Shown here piece by piece: positions 1 to 8,371 of a stretch of 64,000 nucleotides of DNA. The position numbers and the translations under genes were made by a program. Within the stretch, counting starts at the first letter, position 1. Each line of letters starts with the position of its first letter. The stretch is from Kocuria rosea. GTDB taxonomy: Bacteria; Actinomycetota; Actinomycetes; Actinomycetales; Micrococcaceae. Location: assembly GCF_023715525.1 (NCBI RefSeq), contig NZ_JAMBOG010000014.1:27895-91894 (forward strand), written 5' to 3'. The notes beneath the pieces were generated by a model. It worked only from the letters and a program-made list of their open reading frames with translations, did no database searches and was not told the DNA's origin.

Positions 1-12
1 CGGGGACGGGGC

Positions 13-39
13 GGGGGTCCGGCGGCGGGCCGGACCCCC
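13..39 (-). terminator. Hairpin terminator after binding-protein gene
   Basis: Perfect 10-bp inverted repeat (GGGGGTCCGG at 13-22, CCGGACCCCC at 30-39) with a 7-base loop, directly after the stop codon of the minus-strand gene at 48. There is no T tract, as is common in very GC-rich actinobacteria. It suggests the binding-protein transcript ends here and does not run on into permease genes. Confidence 0.55.
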
Positions 40-47
40 CGGGACCG

Positions 48-908
48 TCAGGAGGTGGGCTCGGCGCCGGCGGTCTGCTCGGCCTCGGGCAGGTACTGGT
101 CGGGCATCGGGGAGCCGGGGAACCACTTCTGGTACAGCTCCTTCCAGGTGCCGTCCTCCATCGCCTCGGCGAGGCCCTCGTTGAGGGCGTCGCGCAGGGC
201 GGTGTTGCCCGGGGCCACCGCGAAGCCGGCGGGGGCGTCGAAGGAGGGGATGTCGGCGGCGCTGACCAGGTCGTACTGCTCGATGTAGGACTTGGCGGCC
301 TCGTAGTCGAGGAAGTGGGCGTCCACGGCGCCGCTGTTGACGGCGGAGATCGCGGCGTTGTTGTCCGGGAAGCGCACCAGCTCGGTGCCGGTGAAGTTCT
401 TCACCGCGTAGGCCTCCTGCAGGGTGCCCTGCACCACGCCCAGCCGGCGCCCGGCCAGGTCCTCCACGGATCCGATGCCGGAGTCCTTCGGGGTCACGGC
501 CGAGAGGTAGCCGGCGAGGTAGCCGTCGGTGAAGTCCACGGTCTGCTTGCGCTCCTCGGTGATGCCGATGGCCGCCACGCCGACGTCGAACTGGCCGTTG
601 GCCACCGCCGAGAGCAGCCCGGAGAAGTCCTGGCCGGTGAACACGACCTCCTCGATCCCGGCCCGCCCGGCGACGTCGCGGAAGAGCTCGACGTCGAAGC
701 CGGTGAACTCCCCGCTCTCGTCGGTGAAGGTGTACGGCTTGGAGTCCCCGAGGCTGGCCACGCGGATGGTGCCCGGGTCGATGAGGTTGTACGGGTTGTC
801 CTGCGCGGACTCGGCGGCGTCGCTGCCGGCGCACCCCGTGAGGGCCAGCAGGACGGCGCACAGGGCGGCCACGACGGCCAGGAGGCGGGAGGTGGTGCGT
901 CCCATCAT
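48..908 (-). CDS. ABC transporter substrate-binding lipoprotein, family 3 (polar amino acid type)
   Basis: A 286-residue lipoprotein that should capture an amino acid or similar small polar solute outside the membrane for an ABC importer. The start at 908 is chosen because GGAG lies seven bases upstream and the signal peptide then begins with [10 protein letters not shown]; a longer open frame to 998 would run across the operator region. The hydrophobic stretch ends in the lipobox LTGC. The mature part has the family-3 pattern ([11 protein letters not shown], then [17 protein letters not shown] and FTDGYL). The terminator-like hairpin just after the stop leaves no room for co-transcribed permease genes in view, so the partner membrane genes are elsewhere or beyond the left edge. 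Divergent from a LacI regulator with two palindromic operators between them, so probably repressed by it. Ligand not predictable. Confidence 0.88.
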   Translation of the reverse strand: MMGRTTSRLLAVVAALCAVLLALTGCAGSDAAESAQDNPYNLIDPGTIRVASLGDSKPYTFTDESGEFTGFDVELFRDVAGRAGIEEVVFTGQDFSGLLSAVANGQFDVGVAAIGITEERKQTVDFTDGYLAGYLSAVTPKDSGIGSVEDLAGRRLGVVQGTLQEAYAVKNFTGTELVRFPDNNAAISAVNSGAVDAHFLDYEAAKSYIEQYDLVSAADIPSFDAPAGFAVAPGNTALRDALNEGLAEAMEDGTWKELYQKWFPGSPMPDQYLPEAEQTAGAEPTS

Positions 909-982
909 GTTGTTGCTCCAATGCTCGGGAGTCGTCGTCGGGACCGGAGGCCCCCGGACTCGCCAGGTCGAGTTCACCTGCT

Positions 983-1021
983 TTGAGACCGGTCTCAACC
1001 GGCGGGTTGAGACCGGTCTCA
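983..1021. promoter_or_regulatory. Two tandem palindromic LacI-type operators
   Basis: Two near-identical perfect palindromes: TTGAGACCGGTCTCAA at 983-998 and TGAGACCGGTCTCA at 1008-1021. Their centres are 24 bp apart. Both have the central CG typical of LacI/GalR operators. They lie between the divergent binding-protein and LacI genes, so one regulator probably controls both transcripts. Confidence 0.85.
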
Positions 1022-1034
1022 GAACTGGTATGTT
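1007..1034 (+). promoter_or_regulatory. Probable promoter of the LacI gene
   Basis: TTGAGA (1007-1012) and TATGTT (1029-1034) are spaced by 16 bases in the correct orientation for the regulator gene. The -35 hexamer lies inside the second operator, so bound repressor would block it, which implies autorepression. Confidence 0.5.
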
Positions 1035-1089
1035 GAGAGAACTTACGTAGTGATCCGCGCCACGTCAAGAGGTGTCACGAAAGGTTTAC

Positions 1090-2172
1090 ATGAGCCCCGA
1101 TCCCGCCCGGCCGCGAGAGGTCACCGTGGCCGACGTCGCCCGGGAGGCGCGCGTCGCCAAGGCCACCGCCGCCCGCGCCCTGGGCGGCTACGGGGCCGTC
1201 AGCGACGCCGCCCGCTCCCGCGTGCTGGCCGCGGCGGACGCGCTGGGCTACCGGCCCAACGAACTGGCCCGCAGCATGAACACCGGGCGCTCGCACACCA
1301 TCGGGGTGGTGGTCGGTGACATCGAGAACCCCTACTTCGGCGTGGCCACCCGGGGGATCTCCGACACCGCCAAGGCCGGGGGCTACGACGTCATCCTGAT
1401 CAACACCGACGAGGAGGTGGAGGCGGAGGTCGACGCGGTGCGCGTGCTGCTGGACAAGCGCGTCGACGGGCTCGTCGTGGCTCCCTGCTCGTCCTGGAGC
1501 ACCGGCCACCTCGCCGAGGTGACGGCGTCCGGGCGGCCCCTGGTGCTGCTGGACCGCCGGCTCGACGGCCTCGGGGTCGACGCCGTGGAGGCCGACATGG
1601 TGCCCGCGGCCCGGGAGTGCACGCGCCACCTCGTCGAGGCCGGCCACGAACGGATCGCCTACGTCTCCACGGCGGACGAGCCGGCCGGGGGCTACCGCTT
1701 CGGCGCGCCCCTGCAGGCCTCCCCGGTGACCGACCGCCTCGCGGGCATGGCCGCGGCGCTGGACGAGGCGGGGCTGCCGCGCCGGCCCGAGTACGTCCGC
1801 CTCGGCGCGCGGACCGAGGCGGACGTCCGGCGCGTCACCCGCGAGCTGCTGGAGGCCCCGGAGCCGGTCACCGCCGTCATCGCCTCCGACAGCCTGGTCG
1901 GGGTGAGCGTGCTGACCGCCGTGCGGGAGCTCGGCCTGCGCGTCCCGGAGGACCTGTCCTTCGTCATGTTCGACGACCTGCCGTGGACCACCCTGGTCGA
2001 CCCGCCCATCACCGTGGTCGCCCAGCCGACGTTCGACATCGGCACCGCCGCCGCCGCCGTCCTGCTGGAGCGGCTCGAGGGGCACGGGGGCCCGCCGCGC
2101 ACCCAGAGCTTCCCGGCCCGCCTGGTGCGGCGCGGGTCCGTAGGCCCCCCGCCGGCCGGGCCCCGCCGGTGA
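1090..2172 (+). CDS. LacI-family transcriptional regulator
   Basis: A DNA-binding repressor of 360 residues. The N-terminal helix-turn-helix reads VTVADVAREARVAKATAARAL, with the hinge helix region YRPNELARSM, followed by a periplasmic-binding-protein-like sensor domain (IGVVVGDIENPYF at the start of the domain, VMFDDLPW near the end). The ATG at 1090 is preferred over the GTG at 1072 because AAAGG lies five bases upstream of it. It faces an ABC binding-protein gene across twin palindromic operators, so it most likely represses that gene and itself until a ligand, perhaps the transported solute or a breakdown product, is bound. The HTH has KATAARAL where many LacI proteins have SxxTVSRVL. Confidence 0.9.
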   Translation: MSPDPARPREVTVADVAREARVAKATAARALGGYGAVSDAARSRVLAAADALGYRPNELARSMNTGRSHTIGVVVGDIENPYFGVATRGISDTAKAGGYDVILINTDEEVEAEVDAVRVLLDKRVDGLVVAPCSSWSTGHLAEVTASGRPLVLLDRRLDGLGVDAVEADMVPAARECTRHLVEAGHERIAYVSTADEPAGGYRFGAPLQASPVTDRLAGMAAALDEAGLPRRPEYVRLGARTEADVRRVTRELLEAPEPVTAVIASDSLVGVSVLTAVRELGLRVPEDLSFVMFDDLPWTTLVDPPITVVAQPTFDIGTAAAAVLLERLEGHGGPPRTQSFPARLVRRGSVGPPPAGPRR

Positions 2173-2235
2173 CGCCCCGCCCGTGACGCCCCGGCGGTGA
2201 GGCGCCGCCGGCGAGGAGGGCGGCGCGCGGCCCGC

Positions 2236-2655
2236 TCAGGCCGCGGACTGCCGGTACGCCGCCCAGCCGCCGTGGGCGGTGATGTCCTCGGCCCCCTCGA
2301 CGGCGTAGGGCTCCACGAGGAACCCGGGCAGCCCGCGGCCGTCGGCGAGGGCGACCTTGCCGATGGCCATGGGGGCGGGCAGCCCGGCCACGAACGCCCC
2401 GAAGGCGGCAGGGGCCAGCGCCCAGACCTCCACGGCCAGGGCTGCCCCGCCGTCCGGGGCGCGGACCACGCCCGGCTTGGGCGGCACGGTGTCCAGGGCG
2501 AACATGCGGTACTCGGCGGCCGTGGTGGTGGCCTGCACGAACCGGGCGGACAGCGCGAGCAGCTGGGCGTTGAGCGGCTGGCCGCGCAGGTGCGCGCCCG
2601 CGACCACGAGCAGCACCTCCGCGGCCCCTGCGCGGGCGGGGGGTTCAGCAGTCAC
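2236..2655 (-). CDS. Allophanate hydrolase, separate C-terminal domain
   Basis: A 139-residue protein matching the C-terminal domain normally fused to the amidase part of allophanate hydrolase (AtzF), which has a gamma-glutamyl-cyclotransferase-like fold; recognisable parts are LNAQLLALSARFV near the start and GFLVEPYAVEG near the end. Here it is a gene of its own. Its GTG start (2655-2653) overlaps the last 11 bases of the amidase gene, an arrangement that suggests translational coupling. In the fused enzyme this domain is reported to decarboxylate the amidase product, completing allophanate to ammonia and CO2. A one-base assembly error that split a fused gene cannot be excluded, although the start codon sits at a natural domain boundary. 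It is the last gene of the carboxylase operon. Confidence 0.8.
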   Translation of the reverse strand: MTAEPPARAGAAEVLLVVAGAHLRGQPLNAQLLALSARFVQATTTAAEYRMFALDTVPPKPGVVRAPDGGAALAVEVWALAPAAFGAFVAGLPAPMAIGKVALADGRGLPGFLVEPYAVEGAEDITAHGGWAAYRQSAA

Positions 2656-3997
2656 CGAAGCCGCCCTCCCGCGCCACGTCGACCAGCCGGTCGTCCTCGA
2701 ACGTGCCGCCGACCAGCTGGACGCCGAACGGCAGGCCGTCCACCCGCCCGGCGGGCACCGCGAGCGCGCTGAGGTCCAGCAGGTTCACGAAGTTCGTGAA
2801 CCGTCCCATCCGGCTGTTGGCGCCCACGGGGTCGGCCTCGACCTCGGCCAGGGTGGGGTGGAACGTGGTGGTGGGCAGCACGAGCGCGTCGACGGTGGCG
2901 AACACCGAGCGGGCCCGGCGGGTGCAGCCGTCCAGGAACTCCTGGTCGGCGAACACCCGGTGGGCGGGGATCTGCCCGGCCGCGGCGATGATTCGCCCGA
3001 CGGTGGGGTCCACCGCGTCCCGGTGGGCGTCGACGAACGCGCCCACGGCCGTGTACCGCTCGGCGACGAACGCGCCGTCGTAGAGCAGGGACGCGGCGGC
3101 GAGGAACGGCTCGACGTCGACGGGCACCGCCCGGAAGCCCCGCTGCTCGAACTGGCGCACGGCCCCCGCGTACGCCTCGGCCCAGCCGGGGGCGAGCTCC
3201 CCGAGCTGCTCGGCGGGGGCGTAGCCGACGACGCGGTCGAGACCGGCCGGCCGCAGCGGGGCGCTGGCCCGGGAGCGGGCGTCGCCGTCGTCGATCCCCG
3301 CCATGACGGAGGCGGCGAGGCGGGCCAGGCCGAGGTCCCGGGACATGGTGGTCACCACGTCCTGGGTGCGGCAGGCGGGCACGACCCCGGTGGAGGGCAC
3401 GACGCCCTTGGTGGGCTTGACCCCGTACAGCCCGTGCAGGGCCGCGGGCACCCGGCCGGAGCCGGCGGTGTCGGTGCCGAGGGCGAAGTCCACGAACCCG
3501 AGGGCCACGGCCACCCCGGAGCCGCTGCTGGACCCGCCGGAGATCCGGGCGGGGTCCTCGGCGTGCCGGACGGCGCCGTAGGGGCTGCGGGTGCCCACGA
3601 GCCCGGTGGCGAACTGGTCCAGGTTGGTGCTGCCCATGACCACCGCGCCCGCCTGCTTGAGCCGGCGCACCACGGCGGCGTCCTGCGCCGGCTCGTAGCC
3701 GAACGCGGGGCACGCGGCGGTCGTGGGCAGGCCGGCCACGTCGATGTTGTTCTTCACCGCGAACAGGGTCCCGGCCAGGGGCAGGTGCTCGCCGGCGGCG
3801 CGGGCGGCGAGGGCGCGGGCGACGTCCCCGGCCACGTCCTGCGGGGGGCGCAGCCCGATCCAGACCTCGGGCCGGTCCGCCTCCTCGACCAGCCGGTAGC
3901 GCTCGGCCACCAGCTCGGCGGCCTCGCGCGCCGCCGCGGTCGCCGGTGCGCCCGCCGGTGCGCCCGCCGGTGCGCTCGTCGCTGCTGTCGTCGTCAT
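2645..3997 (-). CDS. atzF: Allophanate hydrolase, amidase part
   Basis: A 450-residue amidase-signature hydrolase that should hydrolyse allophanate, the product of the carboxylation pathway encoded upstream. The Ser-cisSer-Lys triad is visible: Lys82 in FAVKNNIDV, the GGSSSGSG loop at about 154-161, and nucleophile Ser180 in GTDTAGSG. The ATG overlaps the stop of the carboxylase gene (ATGA), so the two are probably translated together. Full-length AtzF proteins are about 550-600 residues; the missing C-terminal domain is encoded by the next gene (2236-2655). The N-terminus has a short Ala-Pro-Gly repeat of low complexity (residues 8-20), so a slightly later start is possible. Confidence 0.88.
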   Translation of the reverse strand: MTTTAATSAPAGAPAGAPATAAAREAAELVAERYRLVEEADRPEVWIGLRPPQDVAGDVARALAARAAGEHLPLAGTLFAVKNNIDVAGLPTTAACPAFGYEPAQDAAVVRRLKQAGAVVMGSTNLDQFATGLVGTRSPYGAVRHAEDPARISGGSSSGSGVAVALGFVDFALGTDTAGSGRVPAALHGLYGVKPTKGVVPSTGVVPACRTQDVVTTMSRDLGLARLAASVMAGIDDGDARSRASAPLRPAGLDRVVGYAPAEQLGELAPGWAEAYAGAVRQFEQRGFRAVPVDVEPFLAAASLLYDGAFVAERYTAVGAFVDAHRDAVDPTVGRIIAAAGQIPAHRVFADQEFLDGCTRRARSVFATVDALVLPTTTFHPTLAEVEADPVGANSRMGRFTNFVNLLDLSALAVPAGRVDGLPFGVQLVGGTFEDDRLVDVAREGGFGDC

Positions 3998-6900
3998 CGG
4001 TGCTCTCCTCGCTCCTGGATGCCTTCTCGGCCCGTTGCGGCCGGTGCCGGCTCGGCCGCGTCCGTGCGGACCACGGCCAGCACCGCCCCGGGGCTCACCT
4101 GCGCGCCGGGCTCGACGACGATGCGCTGGACCACGCCGTCCGCCGGGGCCTGCACGGGGGCCTCCATCTTCATGGCCTCGACCGCCATGAGGGTCTGGCC
4201 CTCGCGGACCCGGTCCCCCACCTGCACGTCCACGCGGAAGACGTTGGCGGCGAACTGGGCCTCGACGCCCTCGCACCCGTCGGGGATCTCCACGGCGACG
4301 TCGTCGGGCGCGGCCAGCCCCTCGAGGGCGGCGGCGCGCTCGAACTCGCCGGCCTCGTCCCACGCCTGGCGCTCGGCGTCGAAGGCCGTCTGCTGGCGGT
4401 CCTTGAACGCGTCGATGCTCTCGCGGTTGTCGGCGAGGAAGCGCTCGTACTCGGCCATGGAGAACTCGCCCTCCTCGATCCGCAGGGGCAGCCGGCCCGC
4501 GGCCATGTCGGCGCGCATGGTCGCGAGCTCCTCGGAGGAGACGGGGTACCACTTGATCCGGTCGAAGAAGCGCAGCAGCCACGGCGTGCCCTCCTCGTAG
4601 GGCCCGCGCTGGCGGTGCGTGGACCAGACCTGCGTGGTGCGGCCCACGAACTGGTAGCCGCCCGGGCCCTCCATCCCGTAGATGCACAGGTAGGCCCCGC
4701 CGATGCCCACGGCGTTCTGCGGCGTCCAGGTCCGGGCCGGGTTGTACTTCGTGGTGACCAGCCGGTGCCGGGGGTCCACCGGGGTGGCGACGGGCGCGCC
4801 GAGGTAGACGTCGCCGAGGCCCAGGACCAGGTACTCGGCGTCGAAGAGCACGGAGCGGACGTCCTCGACGGAGTCCAGGCCGTTGATCCGGCGGATGAAC
4901 TCGATGTTCCAGGGGCACCACGGGGCGTCGTCGCGCACGCCCTTCTCGTAGCGGCGGATGGCCTCGCGGGTCGCGGGGTCGTCCCACGACAGGGGCAGGT
5001 GCACGGTGCGGCTGGGCAGGCGCAGGTCGTGGGTGGCGGGCAGCTGCGCGTCCACGGCGAGCACCCGCGCCAGCGCCTCGTCCAGGCCGAGCCGGTCCGG
5101 GTCGAGGTGGACCTGCAGCGAGCGGATGCCGGGGGTCATCTCCAGCACGCCGGCCAGGGCGCCGTCGTCGACCTGCTCCTGCAGGGCGCGGCGCAGGGCC
5201 TCGACGCGCATCCGGGAGGCGATGTCCAGGGTCATCTCGCCGTACTCGACGAGCACGTTGGAGTCGCCGCTGCGCCGCACGGTCAGGGACGGGCGCTCGG
5301 CGCTCCCGGGCACCGCGGCGACGATCCCGCCGTCGACGACGGCGTCCCGCCCGGCCACGACCTGCGCCCGCGGGCGGGCGCGCAGCTCGGCGGCCTGGGC
5401 CTGGGTGATGGGCACGAACCGCACGCGGTCCCCGGCGCGCAGCTGCCCGAGCTTCCACTTCTGGCCGTCGGCCACCGTGGCGGGGCAGGTGAACCCGCCC
5501 AGGCTGGGGCCGTCGGGGCCCAGCAGGATGGGCATGTCGCCGGTGTAGTCGACCGCGCCCACGGCGTACGGGGTGTCGTGGATGTTGGAGGGGTGCAGGC
5601 CCGCCTCCCCGCCGTCGCGGCGCGCCCACTGCGGCTTCGGCCCGACCAGCCGGACGCCGGTGCGGTCGGAGTTGAAGTGGACCTCCCAGTCGACGGCGTA
5701 GAACTCCTCCATGCCGGCCACGGTGAAGAACTCCGGGGCGGCGTGCGGGCCCTCCAGGACGCCGATCTCCCAGTACGCCCCGACCTGCGGGCGCCGGGCG
5801 AGCGGGACGTCGGCGACCTCGTGGGGCACGGCGGGGGTGTTGATCCCCAGGACGTCGCCGGGGGCGAGGGCGCGCCCGGCGGCCCCGCCGATCTCGCCCT
5901 GCACGAAGGTGGCCGCGGAGCCCAGCACCAGCGGGACGTCGAGGCCGCCCTCCACCAGCAGGTAGGAGCGCATGCCCTGCTCGGCCCGGCCGATCGTCAG
6001 GACGGCGCCGGCGGGCAGCTCCAGCACCGTCCACTGCTCGGCGGGGCGCTTGTCGAGGAGGACCTCGACGGGGGCGCCGGTGACCACCGCGCGGGTGGGC
6101 GTGTGGAAGCGCAGGGTCGGTCCGGCCACGGTGATCTCGAGGCCGGCGGCGCGCTCGGGGTTGCCGAGGGCCTCGTTGCCGAGCCGGAAGGACAGCTCGT
6201 CCATGGGCCCCGACGGCGGGATGCCCACCGGCCAGTAGCCGATCCGGCCCGGCCGGTCCTGGACGGTGGTCATCAGCCCGGAGCGCAGCACCTCCACGCG
6301 GGGCTGCGCGCTGCGCACCCCCTCGAGGGTGGCGGTGGAGTGCTCGACGGCGGCGACCGCGGGCAGGCCGGTGATGGCGCGCAGCAGGCCCAGGTTGGTG
6401 GCCACGCCGTGGACGCGGGCGTCCTCGAGGGCCCGGGCGAGGGCGGCCCACGCCTGCTCGCGGTCCTCCCCGTGGGCGACGAACTTGCTCAGCAGCGGGT
6501 CGTAGAACGCGCTGACCTCGGTGCCGACCTCGACCCAGGAGTCCACCCGGATCCCCTCGGGGACCACGAGGCCGGTGACGGTGCCGGCGCTGGGCAGGTT
6601 GTCGAGGTCGGTGTTCTCGGCGTACACGCGGGCCTCCACGGCGGCGCCGCGGGCGACGAGCTCCGTGTCCATCATGGAGCGGTCGCCGCCGGCCAGCCGG
6701 ATCATCCACTCGACGAGGTCCACGCCGTAGACGGCCTCGGTCACGGGGTGCTCGACCTGCAGGCGCGTGTTGACCTCGAGGAACGCCGCCTCCTCCCGGA
6801 CCGGGTCGTAGATGAACTCCACCGTCCCGGCGGAGCGGTAGGCCACGGAGGCGCACAGCCGCCGGGCGGCGTCGTGGATCGCGGCGCGCACGGCGCCGGG

Positions 6901-7644
6901 CAGGCCCGGGGCGGGGGCCTCCTCGACCACCTTCTGGTGGCGGCGCTGGAGGGTGCAGTCGCGGTCGCCGACCACGAGGACCTCGCCGAGGCCGTCGCCG
7001 AAGACCTGGACCTCGACGTGCCGGGCCCGGTCCACGAGCCGCTCGAGGAAGACCCCGGCGGAGGAGAAGTTGGCCCCGGCCACGCGGCGGACGCTCTCCC
7101 ACGCCGCGCGCAGGTCGGCGGCGTCGCGGCACTCCTGCATGCCGATCCCGCCGCCGCCGGCGGTGGCCTTGAGCATGACGGGCCAGCCGATGGCCTCGGC
7201 CTGGGCGAGTGCGTCCTCGAGGGAGTCGAGCAGCCCGGTGCCGGCCAGCAGGGGCACGTCGGCGGCCACGGCGGCGTCGCGGGCGGTGTGCTTGGCGCCG
7301 AAGACGTCCAGCTGCTCCCGGGTGGGGCCGACGAACGCGATCCCGGCGGCCTCGCAGGCCGCGGCGAACCCGGTGTCCTCGGAGAGGAAGCCGTAGCCGG
7401 GGTGGATCGCCCCGGCGCCGGTGCGCTGCGCGGCGGCGAGGAGCCGGTCGATGTCCAGGTAGCTCTCCGCGGCGGGGGCGGGACCGAGGTGGACGGCCTC
7501 GTCGGCGGCGCTCACGTGCAGGGCGCCGCGGTCGGCGTCCGAGTAGACGGCCACGGCCCGCAGGCCGAGCGCCTGGACGGAGCGGATGATCCGCACGGCG
7601 ATCTCGCCGCGGTTGGCGACGAGGACGGTGTCGAAGGCGCGCAC
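3994..7644 (-). CDS. Biotin-dependent guanidine/urea carboxylase
   Basis: A 1216-residue ATP- and biotin-dependent carboxylase. Order of domains: biotin carboxylase (about 1-445; ANRGEIAVRI, ATP-grasp loop GGGGIGMQ, EVNTRLQVEHPV), KipA-like AHS2 domain (begins VEVLRSGLMTTVQD), KipI-like AHS1 domain (SGDSNVLVEYGEM), and a C-terminal biotinyl domain with the acceptor Lys1159 in EAMKMEA. The length fits bacterial urea carboxylases. Enzymes encoded beside two DUF1989 proteins have been shown in other bacteria to prefer guanidine, the DUF1989 pair being carboxyguanidine deiminase; that makes guanidine carboxylase the likelier activity here, but this is inference. GTG start at 7644 lies two bases after the stop of the preceding gene. 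Confidence 0.9.
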   Translation of the reverse strand: MRAFDTVLVANRGEIAVRIIRSVQALGLRAVAVYSDADRGALHVSAADEAVHLGPAPAAESYLDIDRLLAAAQRTGAGAIHPGYGFLSEDTGFAAACEAAGIAFVGPTREQLDVFGAKHTARDAAVAADVPLLAGTGLLDSLEDALAQAEAIGWPVMLKATAGGGGIGMQECRDAADLRAAWESVRRVAGANFSSAGVFLERLVDRARHVEVQVFGDGLGEVLVVGDRDCTLQRRHQKVVEEAPAPGLPGAVRAAIHDAARRLCASVAYRSAGTVEFIYDPVREEAAFLEVNTRLQVEHPVTEAVYGVDLVEWMIRLAGGDRSMMDTELVARGAAVEARVYAENTDLDNLPSAGTVTGLVVPEGIRVDSWVEVGTEVSAFYDPLLSKFVAHGEDREQAWAALARALEDARVHGVATNLGLLRAITGLPAVAAVEHSTATLEGVRSAQPRVEVLRSGLMTTVQDRPGRIGYWPVGIPPSGPMDELSFRLGNEALGNPERAAGLEITVAGPTLRFHTPTRAVVTGAPVEVLLDKRPAEQWTVLELPAGAVLTIGRAEQGMRSYLLVEGGLDVPLVLGSAATFVQGEIGGAAGRALAPGDVLGINTPAVPHEVADVPLARRPQVGAYWEIGVLEGPHAAPEFFTVAGMEEFYAVDWEVHFNSDRTGVRLVGPKPQWARRDGGEAGLHPSNIHDTPYAVGAVDYTGDMPILLGPDGPSLGGFTCPATVADGQKWKLGQLRAGDRVRFVPITQAQAAELRARPRAQVVAGRDAVVDGGIVAAVPGSAERPSLTVRRSGDSNVLVEYGEMTLDIASRMRVEALRRALQEQVDDGALAGVLEMTPGIRSLQVHLDPDRLGLDEALARVLAVDAQLPATHDLRLPSRTVHLPLSWDDPATREAIRRYEKGVRDDAPWCPWNIEFIRRINGLDSVEDVRSVLFDAEYLVLGLGDVYLGAPVATPVDPRHRLVTTKYNPARTWTPQNAVGIGGAYLCIYGMEGPGGYQFVGRTTQVWSTHRQRGPYEEGTPWLLRFFDRIKWYPVSSEELATMRADMAAGRLPLRIEEGEFSMAEYERFLADNRESIDAFKDRQQTAFDAERQAWDEAGEFERAAALEGLAAPDDVAVEIPDGCEGVEAQFAANVFRVDVQVGDRVREGQTLMAVEAMKMEAPVQAPADGVVQRIVVEPGAQVSPGAVLAVVRTDAAEPAPAATGREGIQERGEHR

Positions 7645-7646
7645 GC

Positions 7647-8321
7647 TCAGGCCTCCTGGGTTCCGGTGGTGCCGGCGGAGACGATCATCTCGGCGCGGGA
7701 GGGGTCGAAGCCGTTGCAGGGGTTGTTGACCTGCGGGCAGTTGGAGACGACCACGAGCACGTCGCGCTCCGCGCGCAGGCTCACCGACAGGCCCGGCGCG
7801 GAGATGCCGTCCACGATCCCGAGGGCGCCGTCCGGGTCCACCGGCACGTTCATGAACCAGTTGACGTTGGAGACCTGGTCCCGCTTGCCCATCCCGTACT
7901 TGGAGAGCTCGGCCAGGAAGTTGTCGGCGCACCCGTGCTGCGACCACGTGTGGTGGCCGTAGCGCAGGGTGTTCGACTCCTTGGAGCACGCCCCGCCGAG
8001 GGTGTCGTGGCGCTCCACGTCCGTGCCGACGACGGTCAGCAGCGGGTCGTGCTCGTTGGTGCGCAGCACCGAGCCCTCGGTGAGGTAGACGCTGCCCTGC
8101 CCCTGCAGGGTGGCCTGCACGCTGTAGGCCCGGGACGTGTCCTCGGCGTCGTAGGCGAGGAAGTCGACGGCCTGGTTGCCGTCCACGTCCACGATGGTCA
8201 GGACCTGCCCGGCCGTCAGGACGGCGGACCAGGGGGCGCGCGGGGCCACGGTCTCGCGGGAGAACTCGGGGCCGAAACCGGTGGTGGAAGTGGTGGTGGG
8301 AGCGGTGGTGGGAGCGGTCAT
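7647..8321 (-). CDS. cgdB: DUF1989 protein, probable carboxyguanidine deiminase subunit B (UAAP2)
   Basis: A 224-residue protein of the DUF1989 family, previously called urea-carboxylase-associated protein 2. Typical stretches are IVDVDGNQAVDFLAYDAED, GSVYLTEGSVLRT and VVVSNCPQVNNPCNGFDP. With the upstream paralogue it should form the heteromeric deiminase that turns carboxyguanidine into allophanate and ammonia. Start ATG at 8321 has AAGGA eight bases upstream. The N-terminal dozen residues are a Thr/Ala/Pro repeat produced by repeated GGTGGTGGGAGC-like DNA. Which of the two DUF1989 proteins is A and which B was assigned from gene order and motif memory, and could be reversed. Confidence 0.8.
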   Translation of the reverse strand: MTAPTTAPTTTSTTGFGPEFSRETVAPRAPWSAVLTAGQVLTIVDVDGNQAVDFLAYDAEDTSRAYSVQATLQGQGSVYLTEGSVLRTNEHDPLLTVVGTDVERHDTLGGACSKESNTLRYGHHTWSQHGCADNFLAELSKYGMGKRDQVSNVNWFMNVPVDPDGALGIVDGISAPGLSVSLRAERDVLVVVSNCPQVNNPCNGFDPSRAEMIVSAGTTGTQEA

Positions 8322-8371
8322 GGTGCGGTTCCTTCTGTCGTCGCTCGTCGCTGCGGTGTCGGGGGCTCGGC

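Noticed and set aside
2645..7132. 1495-codon minus-strand frame joining amidase with sequence upstream of 3997
   Set aside because: Only the part after the ATG at 3997 encodes amidase; the rest overlaps the carboxylase gene in another frame and has arginine-rich nonsense composition.
3946..7962. Very long open frame on the plus strand opposite the carboxylase gene
   Set aside because: It is the antisense of a gene with clear domains. Long open frames opposite genes are expected at this GC content, and its translation is low-complexity Gly/Val/Ala/His/Arg without family features.
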